64,000 bases of DNA from assembly GCF_037198285.1 (NCBI RefSeq), contig NZ_CP147243.1:1666422-1730421 (forward strand), read 5' to 3'. The notes beneath the pieces are model-generated. The model worked only from the letters and a program-made list of their open reading frames with translations. It ran no database searches and was not told the origin of the DNA. Positions 15,375 through 24,605 of the stretch are shown piece after piece; the stretch's first letter is position 1; each line of letters begins with the position of its first letter. The translations under genes were made by a program, and so were the position numbers. This DNA comes from Haladaptatus sp. DJG-WS-42 (GTDB lineage: Archaea > Halobacteriota > Halobacteria > Halobacteriales > Halococcaceae).

Positions 15375-15545
15375 GTTCACCGAGGGCTGGGACGCGCGAG
15401 TCGGGAACGGGCAGGCTGTGGGGTGGGACTGAAAGGGGCCGGGCGCTGGGCGAACCCCGGTGGGGCAAGCACCGCAACGAGCGGAGCGAGTGAGGAGCAC
15501 AGCGTGTACCGCGGGAGTCCAGCGCTCGGGGGCTTTCGTGGTAGC
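15375..15545. repeat. GC-rich non-coding block, possible dispersed haloarchaeal element
   Basis: This stretch contains GGGACTGAAAGGGGC (from about 15425) and a segment rich in GAGCG/GAGTG units (about 15469-15502). I recall similar wording in intergenic regions of many haloarchaeal genomes, but only one copy occurs here. It carries no convincing reading frame. It could be a dispersed repeat, a structured RNA or a degraded sequence. Confidence 0.3.
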
Positions 15546-15597
15546 AGTCGCAGTTTCGTCGTTCTCTTATCCAATTTTCCGTTCGTAGTAACCCAGA

Positions 15598-15606
15598 CGC
15601 TTATCC
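15598..15606 (+). promoter_or_regulatory. TATA-like box of the rhodanese gene
   Basis: CGCTTATCC is centred about 28 bp upstream of the ATG at 15631, fitting a leaderless start. Confidence 0.4.
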
Positions 15607-15630
15607 TCACGCACCCAATAAAACACGTAT

Positions 15631-16005
15631 ATGACCGACCTCAGAGACGACGAAATCGCGCCGGACGAGGTCAAAGCCCTGCTCGATGAGGGCGCAGACG
15701 TGCGCATCATCGACATCCGCTCGCCTGGGGCGTTCGCCCGCGGGCACATCCCCGGCAGCGAGAACATCCCGTTTCACAGCCTCGTGACGAAAATTCCGAC
15801 GCTCGCGGACGCAGCCCACATCGTGACCGTCTGCCCGCACGGCGTCTCAAGCATTCAAGCCGTGCGGCTCATCTCGTCGTACGAAGGCACTGCAGACGCC
15901 CGCGTCGAGAGCCTCGCTGGTGGCCTTGATGCGTGGGAGTACGGGTTTGAGACCGGTGGCCTCGAAGCCGAGGCATCGAACGAAGGCCCCGGCGCGCCGT
16001 TTTAG
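15631..16005 (+). CDS. Rhodanese-like domain protein
   Basis: A 124-residue single-domain sulfurtransferase-like protein. The fold shows RIIDIRSPGAFARGHIPGSENIP near 25-47 and the active-site cysteine C68 in VCPHGVSS. Rhodaneses carry a persulfide on this Cys and pass sulfur to thiolation or Fe-S pathways. The loop CPHGVSS has the length typical of sulfur carriers. It has its own promoter, and no partner gene is evident beside it. Confidence 0.9.
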   Translation: MTDLRDDEIAPDEVKALLDEGADVRIIDIRSPGAFARGHIPGSENIPFHSLVTKIPTLADAAHIVTVCPHGVSSIQAVRLISSYEGTADARVESLAGGLDAWEYGFETGGLEAEASNEGPGAPF

Positions 16006-16073
16006 CTGCCGCTCTGTTTTGATAGAAAGTAAATGTGTGGCCCGAAGGCCGAAGGTGACGATTCAGTTGAAGG

Positions 16074-16391
<318 letters not shown>

Positions 16392-16437
16392 CTACTAAAC
16401 GCTGTCGGGTGTTGTGTTTTTAGAAATTCGTGAGACG

Positions 16438-18666
16438 CTACCGACCCAACCGGCGAAGCAGCGGGGTTGCGTCCCGGACTTTTTCGCTTACGAGCGAGAG
16501 CGCCTCGTTCGCCTCCTCGCGGGTCACCCGCCCGGCGTACGTCGCCCGCTCGTAAATCGTGCCGACTCGGCGGGCATCGCCGTCTGCGTCCACTCTCGCC
16601 AGATACTGCCGTGGTGTCTCACCCGGCCGACGCGGGCCGTGGTGACGCGAGAGCAGGTATTCGAGGCGGGAAAACGCCCGCGCGGCATCCTCTTTTGGTG
16701 TGCCGGAGTGCGGCCAGCGCAGCCAGAGAGCGCGATAGGCGCGTTTCGAGGCGCCCGTGCGGTGGGCACCCGCGGCCATTCCGACGAGCGCGACCAGCCC
16801 AACGGCGGTCTGCTCGCGGCTCGGAATTGGGATGCCGCCACCCGCGTCTTCAGGGGCAGCTCCGTCCGGGCCGTCGGGTGGCGTACTCGCGTTCGACGTT
16901 CCCTGCGAGCCGGGGTCGCCGCCGAGAATCTCAGAGAGGCGCTCATCGTCCGGGCCGGAGACGGTGTTGTTCGAACTGGTGTTCGTGCTCGTGTCCGGCG
17001 TCTCGGTGGTCGTCGTCGCGTTCGCCTGCGTTTCGTCGGTATCGACGTTCTCCTCACCAGCCGCCCGCGCTTGGGTCAGGCGTTGGGTTTCCGCGGTCTC
17101 GCGCGCGCCTGACGGGGTCGGGTCGAACTGCACCCACCCCGTCTCAGGGAAGTACACTTCTACCCACGCGTGGGCGTCTAAGCCGCGGACGACCCACTTG
17201 TCGTCTGCGACCTGTTCGCCGGGCGTGTAGCCAACCGCGAGGCGGGCCGGGATGCCCTGGGTGCGGAGCATCGTCACCATCGTCGTCGCGTAGTAGGTGC
17301 AGTAGCCACGGTCCATCTCGAAGAGGAACGAATCTGCGATGTCACCGTCCGGCCGTTCGACGTCTAAGGAGTACGTCTTCTCAGTTTCGAGATACACTTC
17401 GATGACACGCGCGGTGTCGTAGGGATTCTCGGCGTCAGCCGTAATCTGGGTTGTAAACTCACCCACGCGGTCGGGCGTCGATTCGGGGAGCTGGAGATAC
17501 CGCTCTTCGATGTGCTCCGGGTAGTCCGTCCCCGCCGAACGCAGTTGGTCTGGGTGGGTCTGTGGCACCCGGCTCAAGACGGTGTATCGGTCGCCTTCGC
17601 GGAGTGACCCGAGCGGCTGGATGCCGTCGTGTTGGGTCACGCGCGTCCGGTCTGACTGCGTCCCGCGGACGCTCACTGGCTTCCACGCCGAGGGCATCGT
17701 GTCCATCCGGCTCGTCTCTATCTCGAACGTCTGGACGAGGCGGCGTGAGTCACCCTCGGGCGCGGCGAGCGAACTCGTATACAGCGTGCTTTCGCCGGTT
17801 CGCACCCACCCGCCGCCGGTGTAGCGGTCGTAGCTGCCGACTTTCCAGTACTGCGGGCTGTTCGCGGAGACGCTAAAGCGCACCTCCGGTGAGAGGCTGA
17901 TGCTCCCGAGGACGGCGACCTCCTCGTCTGCGGTGAGCAGGTTCGATTCGATGGTGTCGCCGCCCGGCCGACCCGAGAACAGCGGGTTCGACGCGCCACC
18001 CGGCACGACGCTGATGGTGAGCGAGAGTACGACCATCGTGGCGAGGACGACGGTCAACAGGTCTGCCTGTCCGAGCGTCGCGCCGAAGCGTTCGAGTTCG
18101 CCAAACCCAACGAGGGCGGCGGCGGCGGTCACGCCCATCGCGGTGAGCAGCATGTCCGCGTCGCCTGTGAGGACGAACAGGCCGAGCGGAACCGTGCCGA
18201 CGAGCGCGCCGAGTGCGTAGCGTCGCTGCATCACGAAGTACCACGACAAGAACACCGGGCCGGGCGCAATCGCCATCGCCCAGACGCTGGCTTTCGTCAC
18301 CCGCAGGATGGAGAGGCCGGTCATGAGCGCGGTCACGTCGCTTATGACGCGCTCGGTCTGAAGGAGCAGCGCGAAGCCGTCGGGAATCGACTGGAGATAG
18401 AACCACATTCCGCCGACGAGCATGACTGCGGCGAGCAGGAGGGCGACCCACGAGGAGAGATAGCGCGCGAGCAGCGTGCTCACGAGGAGCGTGGCGGCTA
18501 CGAGCACCAGCAGGTCGTTTGACCCGCCGACGATGGTTGTCACCTCGTACAGCACGTTCACGTAGGAGCTGGTCAAGACGGCAGCGGCGACGAGCGAGAG
18601 GAGGCGAAGCGGGTCGCGCAAGCCGAAGTCGGTTCGGTCAACGAAGGTGGCGGTTTCAGTACTCAT
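16438..18666 (-). CDS. TgpA-type membrane transglutaminase-like protein
   Basis: A 742-residue membrane protein. Several transmembrane helices lie in the first 225 residues (DUF3488-like), followed by an extracytoplasmic transglutaminase-like domain with triad C456 (GYCTYYA), H499 (LDAHAWVEVYF) and D515 (FDPTPSG). After a Thr/Asn-rich linker there is another helix at about 619-635 and a cytoplasmic DUF4129-like tail. It is the last gene of a MoxR-DUF58-TgpA operon; its ATG overlaps the DUF58 stop by 4 bp. Such operons are widespread, and their role in envelope or protein maturation is only partly known. Confidence 0.92.
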   Translation of the reverse strand: MSTETATFVDRTDFGLRDPLRLLSLVAAAVLTSSYVNVLYEVTTIVGGSNDLLVLVAATLLVSTLLARYLSSWVALLLAAVMLVGGMWFYLQSIPDGFALLLQTERVISDVTALMTGLSILRVTKASVWAMAIAPGPVFLSWYFVMQRRYALGALVGTVPLGLFVLTGDADMLLTAMGVTAAAALVGFGELERFGATLGQADLLTVVLATMVVLSLTISVVPGGASNPLFSGRPGGDTIESNLLTADEEVAVLGSISLSPEVRFSVSANSPQYWKVGSYDRYTGGGWVRTGESTLYTSSLAAPEGDSRRLVQTFEIETSRMDTMPSAWKPVSVRGTQSDRTRVTQHDGIQPLGSLREGDRYTVLSRVPQTHPDQLRSAGTDYPEHIEERYLQLPESTPDRVGEFTTQITADAENPYDTARVIEVYLETEKTYSLDVERPDGDIADSFLFEMDRGYCTYYATTMVTMLRTQGIPARLAVGYTPGEQVADDKWVVRGLDAHAWVEVYFPETGWVQFDPTPSGARETAETQRLTQARAAGEENVDTDETQANATTTTETPDTSTNTSSNNTVSGPDDERLSEILGGDPGSQGTSNASTPPDGPDGAAPEDAGGGIPIPSREQTAVGLVALVGMAAGAHRTGASKRAYRALWLRWPHSGTPKEDAARAFSRLEYLLSRHHGPRRPGETPRQYLARVDADGDARRVGTIYERATYAGRVTREEANEALSLVSEKVRDATPLLRRLGR

Positions 18667-19670
18667 GGTTCAGGGCTCCCGCCGTCTGCAGCCACCGCAG
18701 CCCGGCGAGTCAGGTCATTAAAAGCCAGTTCACGGTCGCGCAACGACAGGGTCGTCGGGCCGTCGCCCGACGCGGAGACGAGCACGTCTGCAGCCTCGCG
18801 GCGGGCGGTTGCAACCCCGCCTGCGGGCGTCTGGGCGAACAGCGTGAGGACGCGCTTTCGTTGGCTGTCGCCGCGAGCGCGCGTGACGTGGCCACCGGGA
18901 GCCGTCACGTCACACGAGAGCCCCGCATCGAGGACGTAGGCCGCGACGCTTGCGGCGGCACAGGCCATCTCGTCTGCGCGCCCGGCGTCGCCCTCTGCGA
19001 CGATGGAGAGGCCGTCTTCTTCCGCCTCGCCGATGAACTCCGCGACCAGCAGGTCGCCATCGCGTTTCGCGCTTGTCTTCCAGTGGATGTCGCGCAACGG
19101 GTCGCCGGGGACGTATTCACGCAGGCTATCGAACTCTTGGCGCGAGATGACGGCGGCTTCGTCAAAGAGGAGATTCAGCGTGTGGCGCGCGTCGTCCGAG
19201 AGGTCTTCGAGTCGCGGGTAGACGAGCGTCCGCGTGATGAGCGGGTACGAAAAGGTGCGCTCGAACAGGCCGAACATATCTCGCACCGAAACCGTGACCG
19301 GGCCGAGTTCGTGTTCGCCCCGGCGGTCGTACTCTATGTCGTAGCTGATGGTTCCGGGGACGGACGCCTCGAAATGGGTGTTGGTGGCAGAAAGCCCCTC
19401 TGCAACGCCATCGGTGACGCTCGCGCTTGCGGTGTTCGTGCCGTCGATAGAGAGCGTCACCGTCCGGGTCTCCCCCGGGAAGCCGGGCGCTGGCTGGCTT
19501 CTGGTCACTTCCGGCTTCGGGAGACGCGTGCTCTGGATGGCTCCCGCGACGAGCGCGATAACAGCAGGGACGACGATCGCGTTCAGTGCCCGCCCGCCGA
19601 ACGAATATGACATGGCGAGGGCGAGCGCGACTGCCACCACCACCACGATACCTCGGCGGGTGATGCTCAT
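18663..19670 (-). CDS. DUF58 domain-containing protein
   Basis: A 335-residue protein with two N-terminal membrane segments (about 8-45) and the DUF58 core, marked by YVPGDPLRDIHWKTSAKRDGDL near 180-200; the C-terminal part is VWA-like. Function is unknown, but the family is almost always paired with MoxR ATPases, which may act on it as a chaperone-like partner. It overlaps both neighbours by 4 bp, indicating coupled translation. Confidence 0.92.
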   Translation of the reverse strand: MSITRRGIVVVVAVALALAMSYSFGGRALNAIVVPAVIALVAGAIQSTRLPKPEVTRSQPAPGFPGETRTVTLSIDGTNTASASVTDGVAEGLSATNTHFEASVPGTISYDIEYDRRGEHELGPVTVSVRDMFGLFERTFSYPLITRTLVYPRLEDLSDDARHTLNLLFDEAAVISRQEFDSLREYVPGDPLRDIHWKTSAKRDGDLLVAEFIGEAEEDGLSIVAEGDAGRADEMACAAASVAAYVLDAGLSCDVTAPGGHVTRARGDSQRKRVLTLFAQTPAGGVATARREAADVLVSASGDGPTTLSLRDRELAFNDLTRRAAVAADGGSPEP

Positions 19671-20644
19671 GGAACCGAAACGGCCTCGAGCGCGGCTTCG
19701 ACGAGTTCGCGCTTGGTCACGCCAGCCGTGTCAGCGCCGAGTTGGATACGGTGGGCGAGCACCGAGACAGCCTCTTGTTGGACGTCGTCGGGGATGACGT
19801 AGTCTCGGCCGTCGATGACCGCGCGGGCTTGGGCGGCGCGCAACAGCGAAATGGAGCCGCGCGGACTCACGCCGAGGACGGCATTTTCGCGGGTGTAGCC
19901 CGCAATCTGGGTGACATAGCGACGGATCGGCTCTTCGATGGACACCTGCGAAACCGTCTCGCGGGCCGACTGGAGCGCTTCTGCGCTCGCGACTGGCTGG
20001 AGCTGCTCGATTGGGTGATGCCCGACCACACGCAGGAGCATCTCGCTTTCTGCATCCTCGTCGGGGTAGCCGAGGTGGAGTTTCTTCATGAACCGGTCGA
20101 CTTCGGCCATCGGAAGCTCGTAGGTGCGATTTCGCTCGACGGAGTTCTGCGTTGCAATGATGGTAAAAGGGAGTGGGACGCGGTGGGTGTCACCGTCAAC
20201 CGTCACCTGTTCTTCTTCCATCGCCTCTAAGAGCGAACTCTGGGTTTTCGGCGGTGCACGATTGATCTCGTCGCCGAGGACGAAGTTTGCGAAAATCGGG
20301 CCGGGGCGGAACTCGAACTCGCGGGTTTGCTGGTTGAAGACGTTGACGCCGGTTATGTCAGAGGGGAGCAAATCCGGGGTGAACTGGACGCGTTTAAACG
20401 AGCAATCGACAGAGCGAGCCACGGCGCGCGAGAGCATCGTTTTCCCGACGCCGGGAACGTCCTCTAAGAGGATGTGACCGCGAGCCAAGATGGCGGTCAC
20501 AATCTGCTCGACGGTGCCGTGATTCCCAACGATTACCTGTTCTACGTTGTCGATAATGTCCTGTGCGAGTGCGCCTGTGTCGTCGATAGACAACGCAGTA
20601 GAAGCCGCACTCGGTTCAGCGCTAGTGATGTCGGCGTCTGTCAT
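19667..20644 (-). CDS. MoxR family AAA+ ATPase
   Basis: A 325-residue ATPase. Walker A is EDVPGVGKTMLSRAVA, Walker B lies in FVLGDEINRAPPKTQSSLLEAMEEEQ, and the C-terminal lid carries the helical AAA domain. MoxR proteins remodel partner proteins, often VWA-containing ones. The ATG at 20644 is preferred over an in-frame GTG at 20659. It is the first gene of the operon with DUF58 and TgpA-like proteins. Confidence 0.93.
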   Translation of the reverse strand: MTDADITSAEPSAASTALSIDDTGALAQDIIDNVEQVIVGNHGTVEQIVTAILARGHILLEDVPGVGKTMLSRAVARSVDCSFKRVQFTPDLLPSDITGVNVFNQQTREFEFRPGPIFANFVLGDEINRAPPKTQSSLLEAMEEEQVTVDGDTHRVPLPFTIIATQNSVERNRTYELPMAEVDRFMKKLHLGYPDEDAESEMLLRVVGHHPIEQLQPVASAEALQSARETVSQVSIEEPIRRYVTQIAGYTRENAVLGVSPRGSISLLRAAQARAVIDGRDYVIPDDVQQEAVSVLAHRIQLGADTAGVTKRELVEAALEAVSVP

Positions 20645-20796
20645 GGGAGGGATAGTCACACTCTACAATGAGGTTGTCTGACACTCCGGCGGCTGGTTAC
20701 AAATGCTTTCTGTCATATGTCCAACGAGAGTGTACACCTCTTCGCCCGTTATAGTCCCCCAGAATATCTAACGTTACTGGCTGGTTCAACCGGCAG

Positions 20797-21015
20797 CTAC
20801 CACGATTTACACGATTCGCAGACTAACACGTCGCCGTCGCGCCACCGGCGTTTCACGACCTCGCCACACGACTCGCACGCGGCTCCATCCGGCGACCACG
20901 TGTAGGTTGCGGTCGCGGGGGTGACCGTCTCGGTCGTCGCTTTCGGGTCGGGTTCCTCCGCTTCGTCCGCCGATTCGCTCCCGGCGAACGCATCGAGCGT
21001 CGAATCCTCGCTCAT
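20797..21015 (-). CDS. Small acidic protein with C-terminal zinc ribbon
   Basis: A 72-residue protein. The first 40 residues are acidic and low in complexity; the last 25 carry two CxxC pairs (CESC and CESC) spaced as in a zinc ribbon, with an intervening RRWRDGD. Many haloarchaeal microproteins share this form, and their partners are unknown. It lies upstream of the MoxR operon on the same strand with 152 bp between. Confidence 0.65.
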   Translation of the reverse strand: MSEDSTLDAFAGSESADEAEEPDPKATTETVTPATATYTWSPDGAACESCGEVVKRRWRDGDVLVCESCKSW

Positions 21016-21099
21016 ACGCTTTCTCTCTGCGCGTCGGGCTTATACTATCTGCCGTGTCGGACAGTAGCAATCAAATACCCCGAGTACAATCCCACGACT

Positions 21100-21318
21100 A
21101 TGGCAAACATCGCTGTGGAACTCCTGAACAACGTCGTCGAACTCACGATGCGCTTTACTGACGTCGCCCTGAGCGACCCACTCTCTGCGCTCTTGCTCAC
21201 GATGGGCGCGCTTCTTACGGGCGTCTCGATGCTCGCACTCGGCTACCTCGCGCTTGGTGCGGTTGGCGACGCGATGGTCGGCGACGTCACCCAAGGACCG
21301 CCCCAGCAAGGGCAATAG
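21100..21318 (+). CDS. Small membrane protein, function unknown
   Basis: A 72-residue protein with one long or two short hydrophobic segments (about 25-56, ALLLTMGALLTGVSMLALGYLALGAV) and a Gln/Pro-rich tail. No family is recognised. Its 3' end overlaps the convergent mer gene by 32 bp. Codon use is typical of the neighbours, which supports it as a real gene. Confidence 0.55.
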   Translation: MANIAVELLNNVVELTMRFTDVALSDPLSALLLTMGALLTGVSMLALGYLALGAVGDAMVGDVTQGPPQQGQ

Positions 21319-22252
21319 CCGTCTCGATATCCGGGCCAAGCGGCGACCCCATCACGATGCTATCGACGTAGGAGAGGACGGCGTCCACTTTTTTCTCGAC
21401 CTCGTCGGGCGTCCCTGCGATACAGAAGGCGTCAATCATGTCGTCGGTGACCGCACCGAACGCCGATTTGAATTCTCCCGCCCCGATTTGTTCCCCAATC
21501 TGCGCCGCTGCGTCGGGGTCGATGCCGTGGCGTTCGAGCACGGGCGGCGCGGCCCCACCCGCGATGAACGCGACCGGCGGGCGGGCGGCCTCGCGTGCCG
21601 CCTCTCCGTCTTCTGCGATGCTCACGCTTGCGTAGGCGGCGGCGTCGAACGCGTCGCTGTCGTCTGGGCGCATCGCCAGCCCTTCTTCAATCTGTCCGGC
21701 AGCCCACTCGACGTCCGCCGGGTGTGAGGCGTTTATCAGGACGCCGTCTGCGTGTTTCGCGCTCATCTTGAGCATGTGCGGCCCCTGTGCGCCGATATAG
21801 ACGGGAATCTCGCCCACCTCGTAGTTGAGGCCTGCATCCGTTGCCGCAAACGTCCCGTCGTGGGTGACGCGCTCGCCTACCCACAGCCGTTGGGCGACTT
21901 TCATCGTTTCGAGCACCCGACGCAGTGGTTTGTCGCGGTCGTACCCTAAGTTGGTGAGCGTCGAGCGGTCGCCCGCCCCCAGCCCGAACACCGCACGGCC
22001 GTCGGTTGCTTCGGCAAGCGTCGCCATTCGTGAGGCGAGCGCGACGGGGTGGGTTTCGTAGGGATTGACGACGCCGGGGCCGACCCGCAACTCGCTCGTC
22101 GCCTGCCCGATTCGGTCGAGCGCGATGAACGGGTCGCGGTTGTTGTAGTGTGCGGAGACGAATCCGGTGTCGAACCCGACTTCCTCCGCGAGTTTGCCGT
22201 ACGCTGCGAGTTCCGAGACGGGGTGTTCAGGGGTTAGCTCAATGCCCTTCAT
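21287..22252 (-). CDS. mer: Coenzyme F420-dependent methylene-H4MPT reductase-like enzyme
   Basis: A 321-residue LLM-fold protein similar to Mer. Landmarks are the N-terminus MKGIELTPEHPVSELAAYGKL, GPGVVNPYETHPVALASRMATL near 70-90, and VYIGAQGPHMLKMSAKHADGVLI. In methanogens Mer reduces methylene-H4MPT; haloarchaea lack that pathway and the homologue may act on folate or another substrate. The start at 22252 overlaps cofE by 14 bp, so the F420 ligase and this F420 enzyme are cotranscribed. An upstream in-frame ATG (22345) lies inside cofE and is rejected. Confidence 0.9.
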   Translation of the reverse strand: MKGIELTPEHPVSELAAYGKLAEEVGFDTGFVSAHYNNRDPFIALDRIGQATSELRVGPGVVNPYETHPVALASRMATLAEATDGRAVFGLGAGDRSTLTNLGYDRDKPLRRVLETMKVAQRLWVGERVTHDGTFAATDAGLNYEVGEIPVYIGAQGPHMLKMSAKHADGVLINASHPADVEWAAGQIEEGLAMRPDDSDAFDAAAYASVSIAEDGEAAREAARPPVAFIAGGAAPPVLERHGIDPDAAAQIGEQIGAGEFKSAFGAVTDDMIDAFCIAGTPDEVEKKVDAVLSYVDSIVMGSPLGPDIETAIALAGAVLG

Positions 22253-22994
22253 ACGACCACCCCCGGAGGGCTTGGCGGACGAAGTCCGTCTCGACAGACC
22301 GATACAGGTTCTCGCTGCCGCCGTGGTCGCCAAACTCCCAACCACGGACGACGGTCACGGGCGTGCCGTCGTCGCCTTCGCCGGAGACGAGATTCGCCGC
22401 GCCTGCCAATTCATCGACGACGCACTGGACGGTCACACCGAGTTCGCGGCCGTCTCGGTCATGCTCGCCGCGCCAGTCACGGCTCGCGGGCATGCCTGCC
22501 CACCCAATCGCCACCGCGCGCTGGCCGTGGCGAAACGGTCGCCCGCAGGTGTCGGTCACGACCACGGGCACGCCGAGTTCGTCGTGAATCCGTTTCGCGC
22601 TCTCACTCGGGCGTTTCGGCAGGAGAAGGAGATCTGCGTCGGGGACGTTCGAACGGTCGATGCCCGCGTTCACGCCAACGTGGCCGAAGCGCGTTTCGGT
22701 GAGCAAGAAGGGCGCATCCATTACGATGTCAGTCGATTCTTCGAGCACGGCTTGGGCGAAGCGTGGGTCTTTTTCCTCGCCGGTTATCGCTTCGAGAGTC
22801 GCCGCGAGTTCGCGGGCGCGAGGGCCAGCCGGAAAGTCAGCGAGATTCGCCTGCCTGCCCTCCGCTTTCGAGATGATGGTGCTCGCAATCACCACGACGT
22901 CGTCGGATTCGAGCGAGACGCGTCCTGCGACGAGCGCGGCGATGTCGTCGCCCGGACGCACCTCGGGGAGGTCGGGCACCGAGAACAGTTCCAT
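22239..22994 (-). CDS. cofE: Coenzyme F420-0:L-glutamate ligase
   Basis: A 251-residue enzyme that adds glutamates to F420-0 with GTP. Typical features are the N-terminal FSVPDLPEVRPGDDIAALV, VVIASTIISKAEGR near 34-47, and VVVTDTCGRPFRHGQRAVAIG near 147-166. The length matches single-domain archaeal CofE. It overlaps the downstream mer gene by 14 bp. Confidence 0.95.
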   Translation of the reverse strand: MELFSVPDLPEVRPGDDIAALVAGRVSLESDDVVVIASTIISKAEGRQANLADFPAGPRARELAATLEAITGEEKDPRFAQAVLEESTDIVMDAPFLLTETRFGHVGVNAGIDRSNVPDADLLLLPKRPSESAKRIHDELGVPVVVTDTCGRPFRHGQRAVAIGWAGMPASRDWRGEHDRDGRELGVTVQCVVDELAGAANLVSGEGDDGTPVTVVRGWEFGDHGGSENLYRSVETDFVRQALRGWSYEGH

Positions 22995-23042
22995 AGGTGT
23001 TGGTCGCTCGCACCCCGTAAAAAGCGACCCGATAGGTGCAAG

Positions 23043-23540
23043 CTACCCGTCGATGCGCGAGACGGAGACGGCGTCGCCGTCGATGGAGACCACGAGCATG
23101 GTCGCTGTGAGCGCCGGGGCCGCTCCCGTCGCGCTCCCCGGATTCAACAGGCGGACGCCGTCTACCACTTCGTCGTGAACACGATGGGTGTGCCCGGAGA
23201 CGCCGATGGTCGTGCCCGCTCCGTGTTCGGTGGCGATAGCCGCGACTCGCTGTTTGTACGTCTCGGGGTCGCCCTGCCCGTGCGTGACGACGAAACGGAT
23301 GTCAGCGACGTCGAGGGTTGCGACTGCTGGAAGTTCAAGGTCGCCGGGGTCGGTGTTTCCGAGACACGCCGTGAGCGTTTCTCCTGCAATCTCGCCGACG
23401 CGCTCGAAGGCGTCAACAGAGTCGAAATCGCCGGCGTGAATCGTGTAGTCCGCGGCTTCGATTTCTTCGACCACCCACTCTGGGATAGTCTCTTTTCGGG
23501 AGGGAATGTGCGTGTCTGAAATAAGTGCCACGCGTGGCAT
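23043..23540 (-). CDS. YfcE/MJ0936-type metallophosphoesterase
   Basis: A 165-residue phosphodiesterase. The metal ligands are visible in order: SDTHI (D8, H10), HAGDFDS, LGNTDPGD, VTHGQG and SGHTHRVH. Family members cleave phosphodiesters with Mn or Ni; the natural substrate is unknown. The ATG at 23540 gives the canonical start MPRVALISDTH. It is divergent from the IF2B-like gene. Confidence 0.93.
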   Translation of the reverse strand: MPRVALISDTHIPSRKETIPEWVVEEIEAADYTIHAGDFDSVDAFERVGEIAGETLTACLGNTDPGDLELPAVATLDVADIRFVVTHGQGDPETYKQRVAAIATEHGAGTTIGVSGHTHRVHDEVVDGVRLLNPGSATGAAPALTATMLVVSIDGDAVSVSRIDG

Positions 23541-23593
23541 GCCCGGAGATTCACCGCCCGCCCTTCTAAATGTTCGCCGGGCGAAGGTGAAGT

Positions 23594-24436
23594 ATGGCCC
23601 GCGACCTGTCGGTCGAACGCATCCGCGACGACCGCGATCACGGCTCGGCACAGCTCTCGCTGTGGGCACTCGACGTGCTCCATGCGGGCGCAAAAGCCGC
23701 AGACGACTGGGAGGATGTAGCTACCCTCGCCCGCGACCTCGTCGCCGCCCGGCCGAGCATGGTGGTCATCGAAAACCGCATCAACCGCGTGATGCACGCG
23801 GCCGACCACACGCCGGAAGCGGTTGCCAACGAAGCCCGTAGCGTCCGGACGCGCGCAGAGCACGCGGACAACGCCGCGGCCACCGAACTCGACTGTCTGT
23901 CCGGGCAGACCGTATTCACGCTCTCGCGCTCGGGGACGGTGCTCGCCGCCCTCAACCACGCACCGCCCGCTCGCGTCATCGTCGCAGTCTCAACTCCCGG
24001 CGGCGAAGGCGTCCGCGTCGCAGAGACGCTTGCATCGGCGACGAAAACGACGCTCGTCGCAGATGCAGGCATCGCCCAAGCACTCGCGGAGTTCGATGTG
24101 GAGTACGTCGTCGTCGGTGCGGACACGATTCTCGCAGACGGGAGCGTCGTGAACAAGGTCGGGACGCGCGTCGCCGCGAGCGCCGCCTACGCCCTCGGAA
24201 TCCCCTTCTACGCCGTCTGTTCGCTCGACAAGGTGAGTCCGCGAGACGGCTACGACCCGGAACCGCGGGACGCAGCGGAACTGTACGACGGCGAGGCCGA
24301 TATCGACGTGTCGAATCCCACGTTCGACCGCACGCCACCCGACCTCGTGACGGGGATTGCGACCGAGGCAGGGTTGTTCGACACGGGCGACGTGGCGACC
24401 ATTGCGGTGGAACTGCGCGGACTCGCCGATTGGTAA
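23594..24436 (+). CDS. IF-2B / ribose-1,5-bisphosphate isomerase family protein
   Basis: A 280-residue Rossmann-type protein. The C-terminal half has the family blocks VVGADTILADGSVVNKVGT and IPFYAVCSLDKVSPR. Relatives include eIF2B alpha-like proteins, methylthioribose-1-phosphate isomerase and ribose-1,5-bisphosphate isomerase of the archaeal AMP pathway. It is shorter than typical ribose-1,5-bisphosphate isomerases (about 320 residues), so a generic IF-2B-like label is safer. Confidence 0.8.
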   Translation: MARDLSVERIRDDRDHGSAQLSLWALDVLHAGAKAADDWEDVATLARDLVAARPSMVVIENRINRVMHAADHTPEAVANEARSVRTRAEHADNAAATELDCLSGQTVFTLSRSGTVLAALNHAPPARVIVAVSTPGGEGVRVAETLASATKTTLVADAGIAQALAEFDVEYVVVGADTILADGSVVNKVGTRVAASAAYALGIPFYAVCSLDKVSPRDGYDPEPRDAAELYDGEADIDVSNPTFDRTPPDLVTGIATEAGLFDTGDVATIAVELRGLADW

Positions 24437-24605
24437 GCGTCAAATCCCTTGGTCGGATACGTCCAAACGGGCGGCGGTGACGACAGTTACCCCCTCTGAG
24501 CCCCTTGTGACGACGCTCACATTCTGAGCCGCCCACTCTCGATGGTTGTGAGCGACGCGTACCCACACGCGCGGCAGTTACGTCCGATTCGTGCCTAGCT
24601 CCTTC

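Noticed and set aside
22253-22345. An N-terminal extension of mer
   Set aside because: It lies inside cofE and has no similarity to Mer; the ATG at 22252 gives the family N-terminus.
24437-24605. Possible promoter or RNA element upstream of the DUF3179 gene
   Set aside because: No strong TATA box, repeat or fold stood out; nothing is claimed here.
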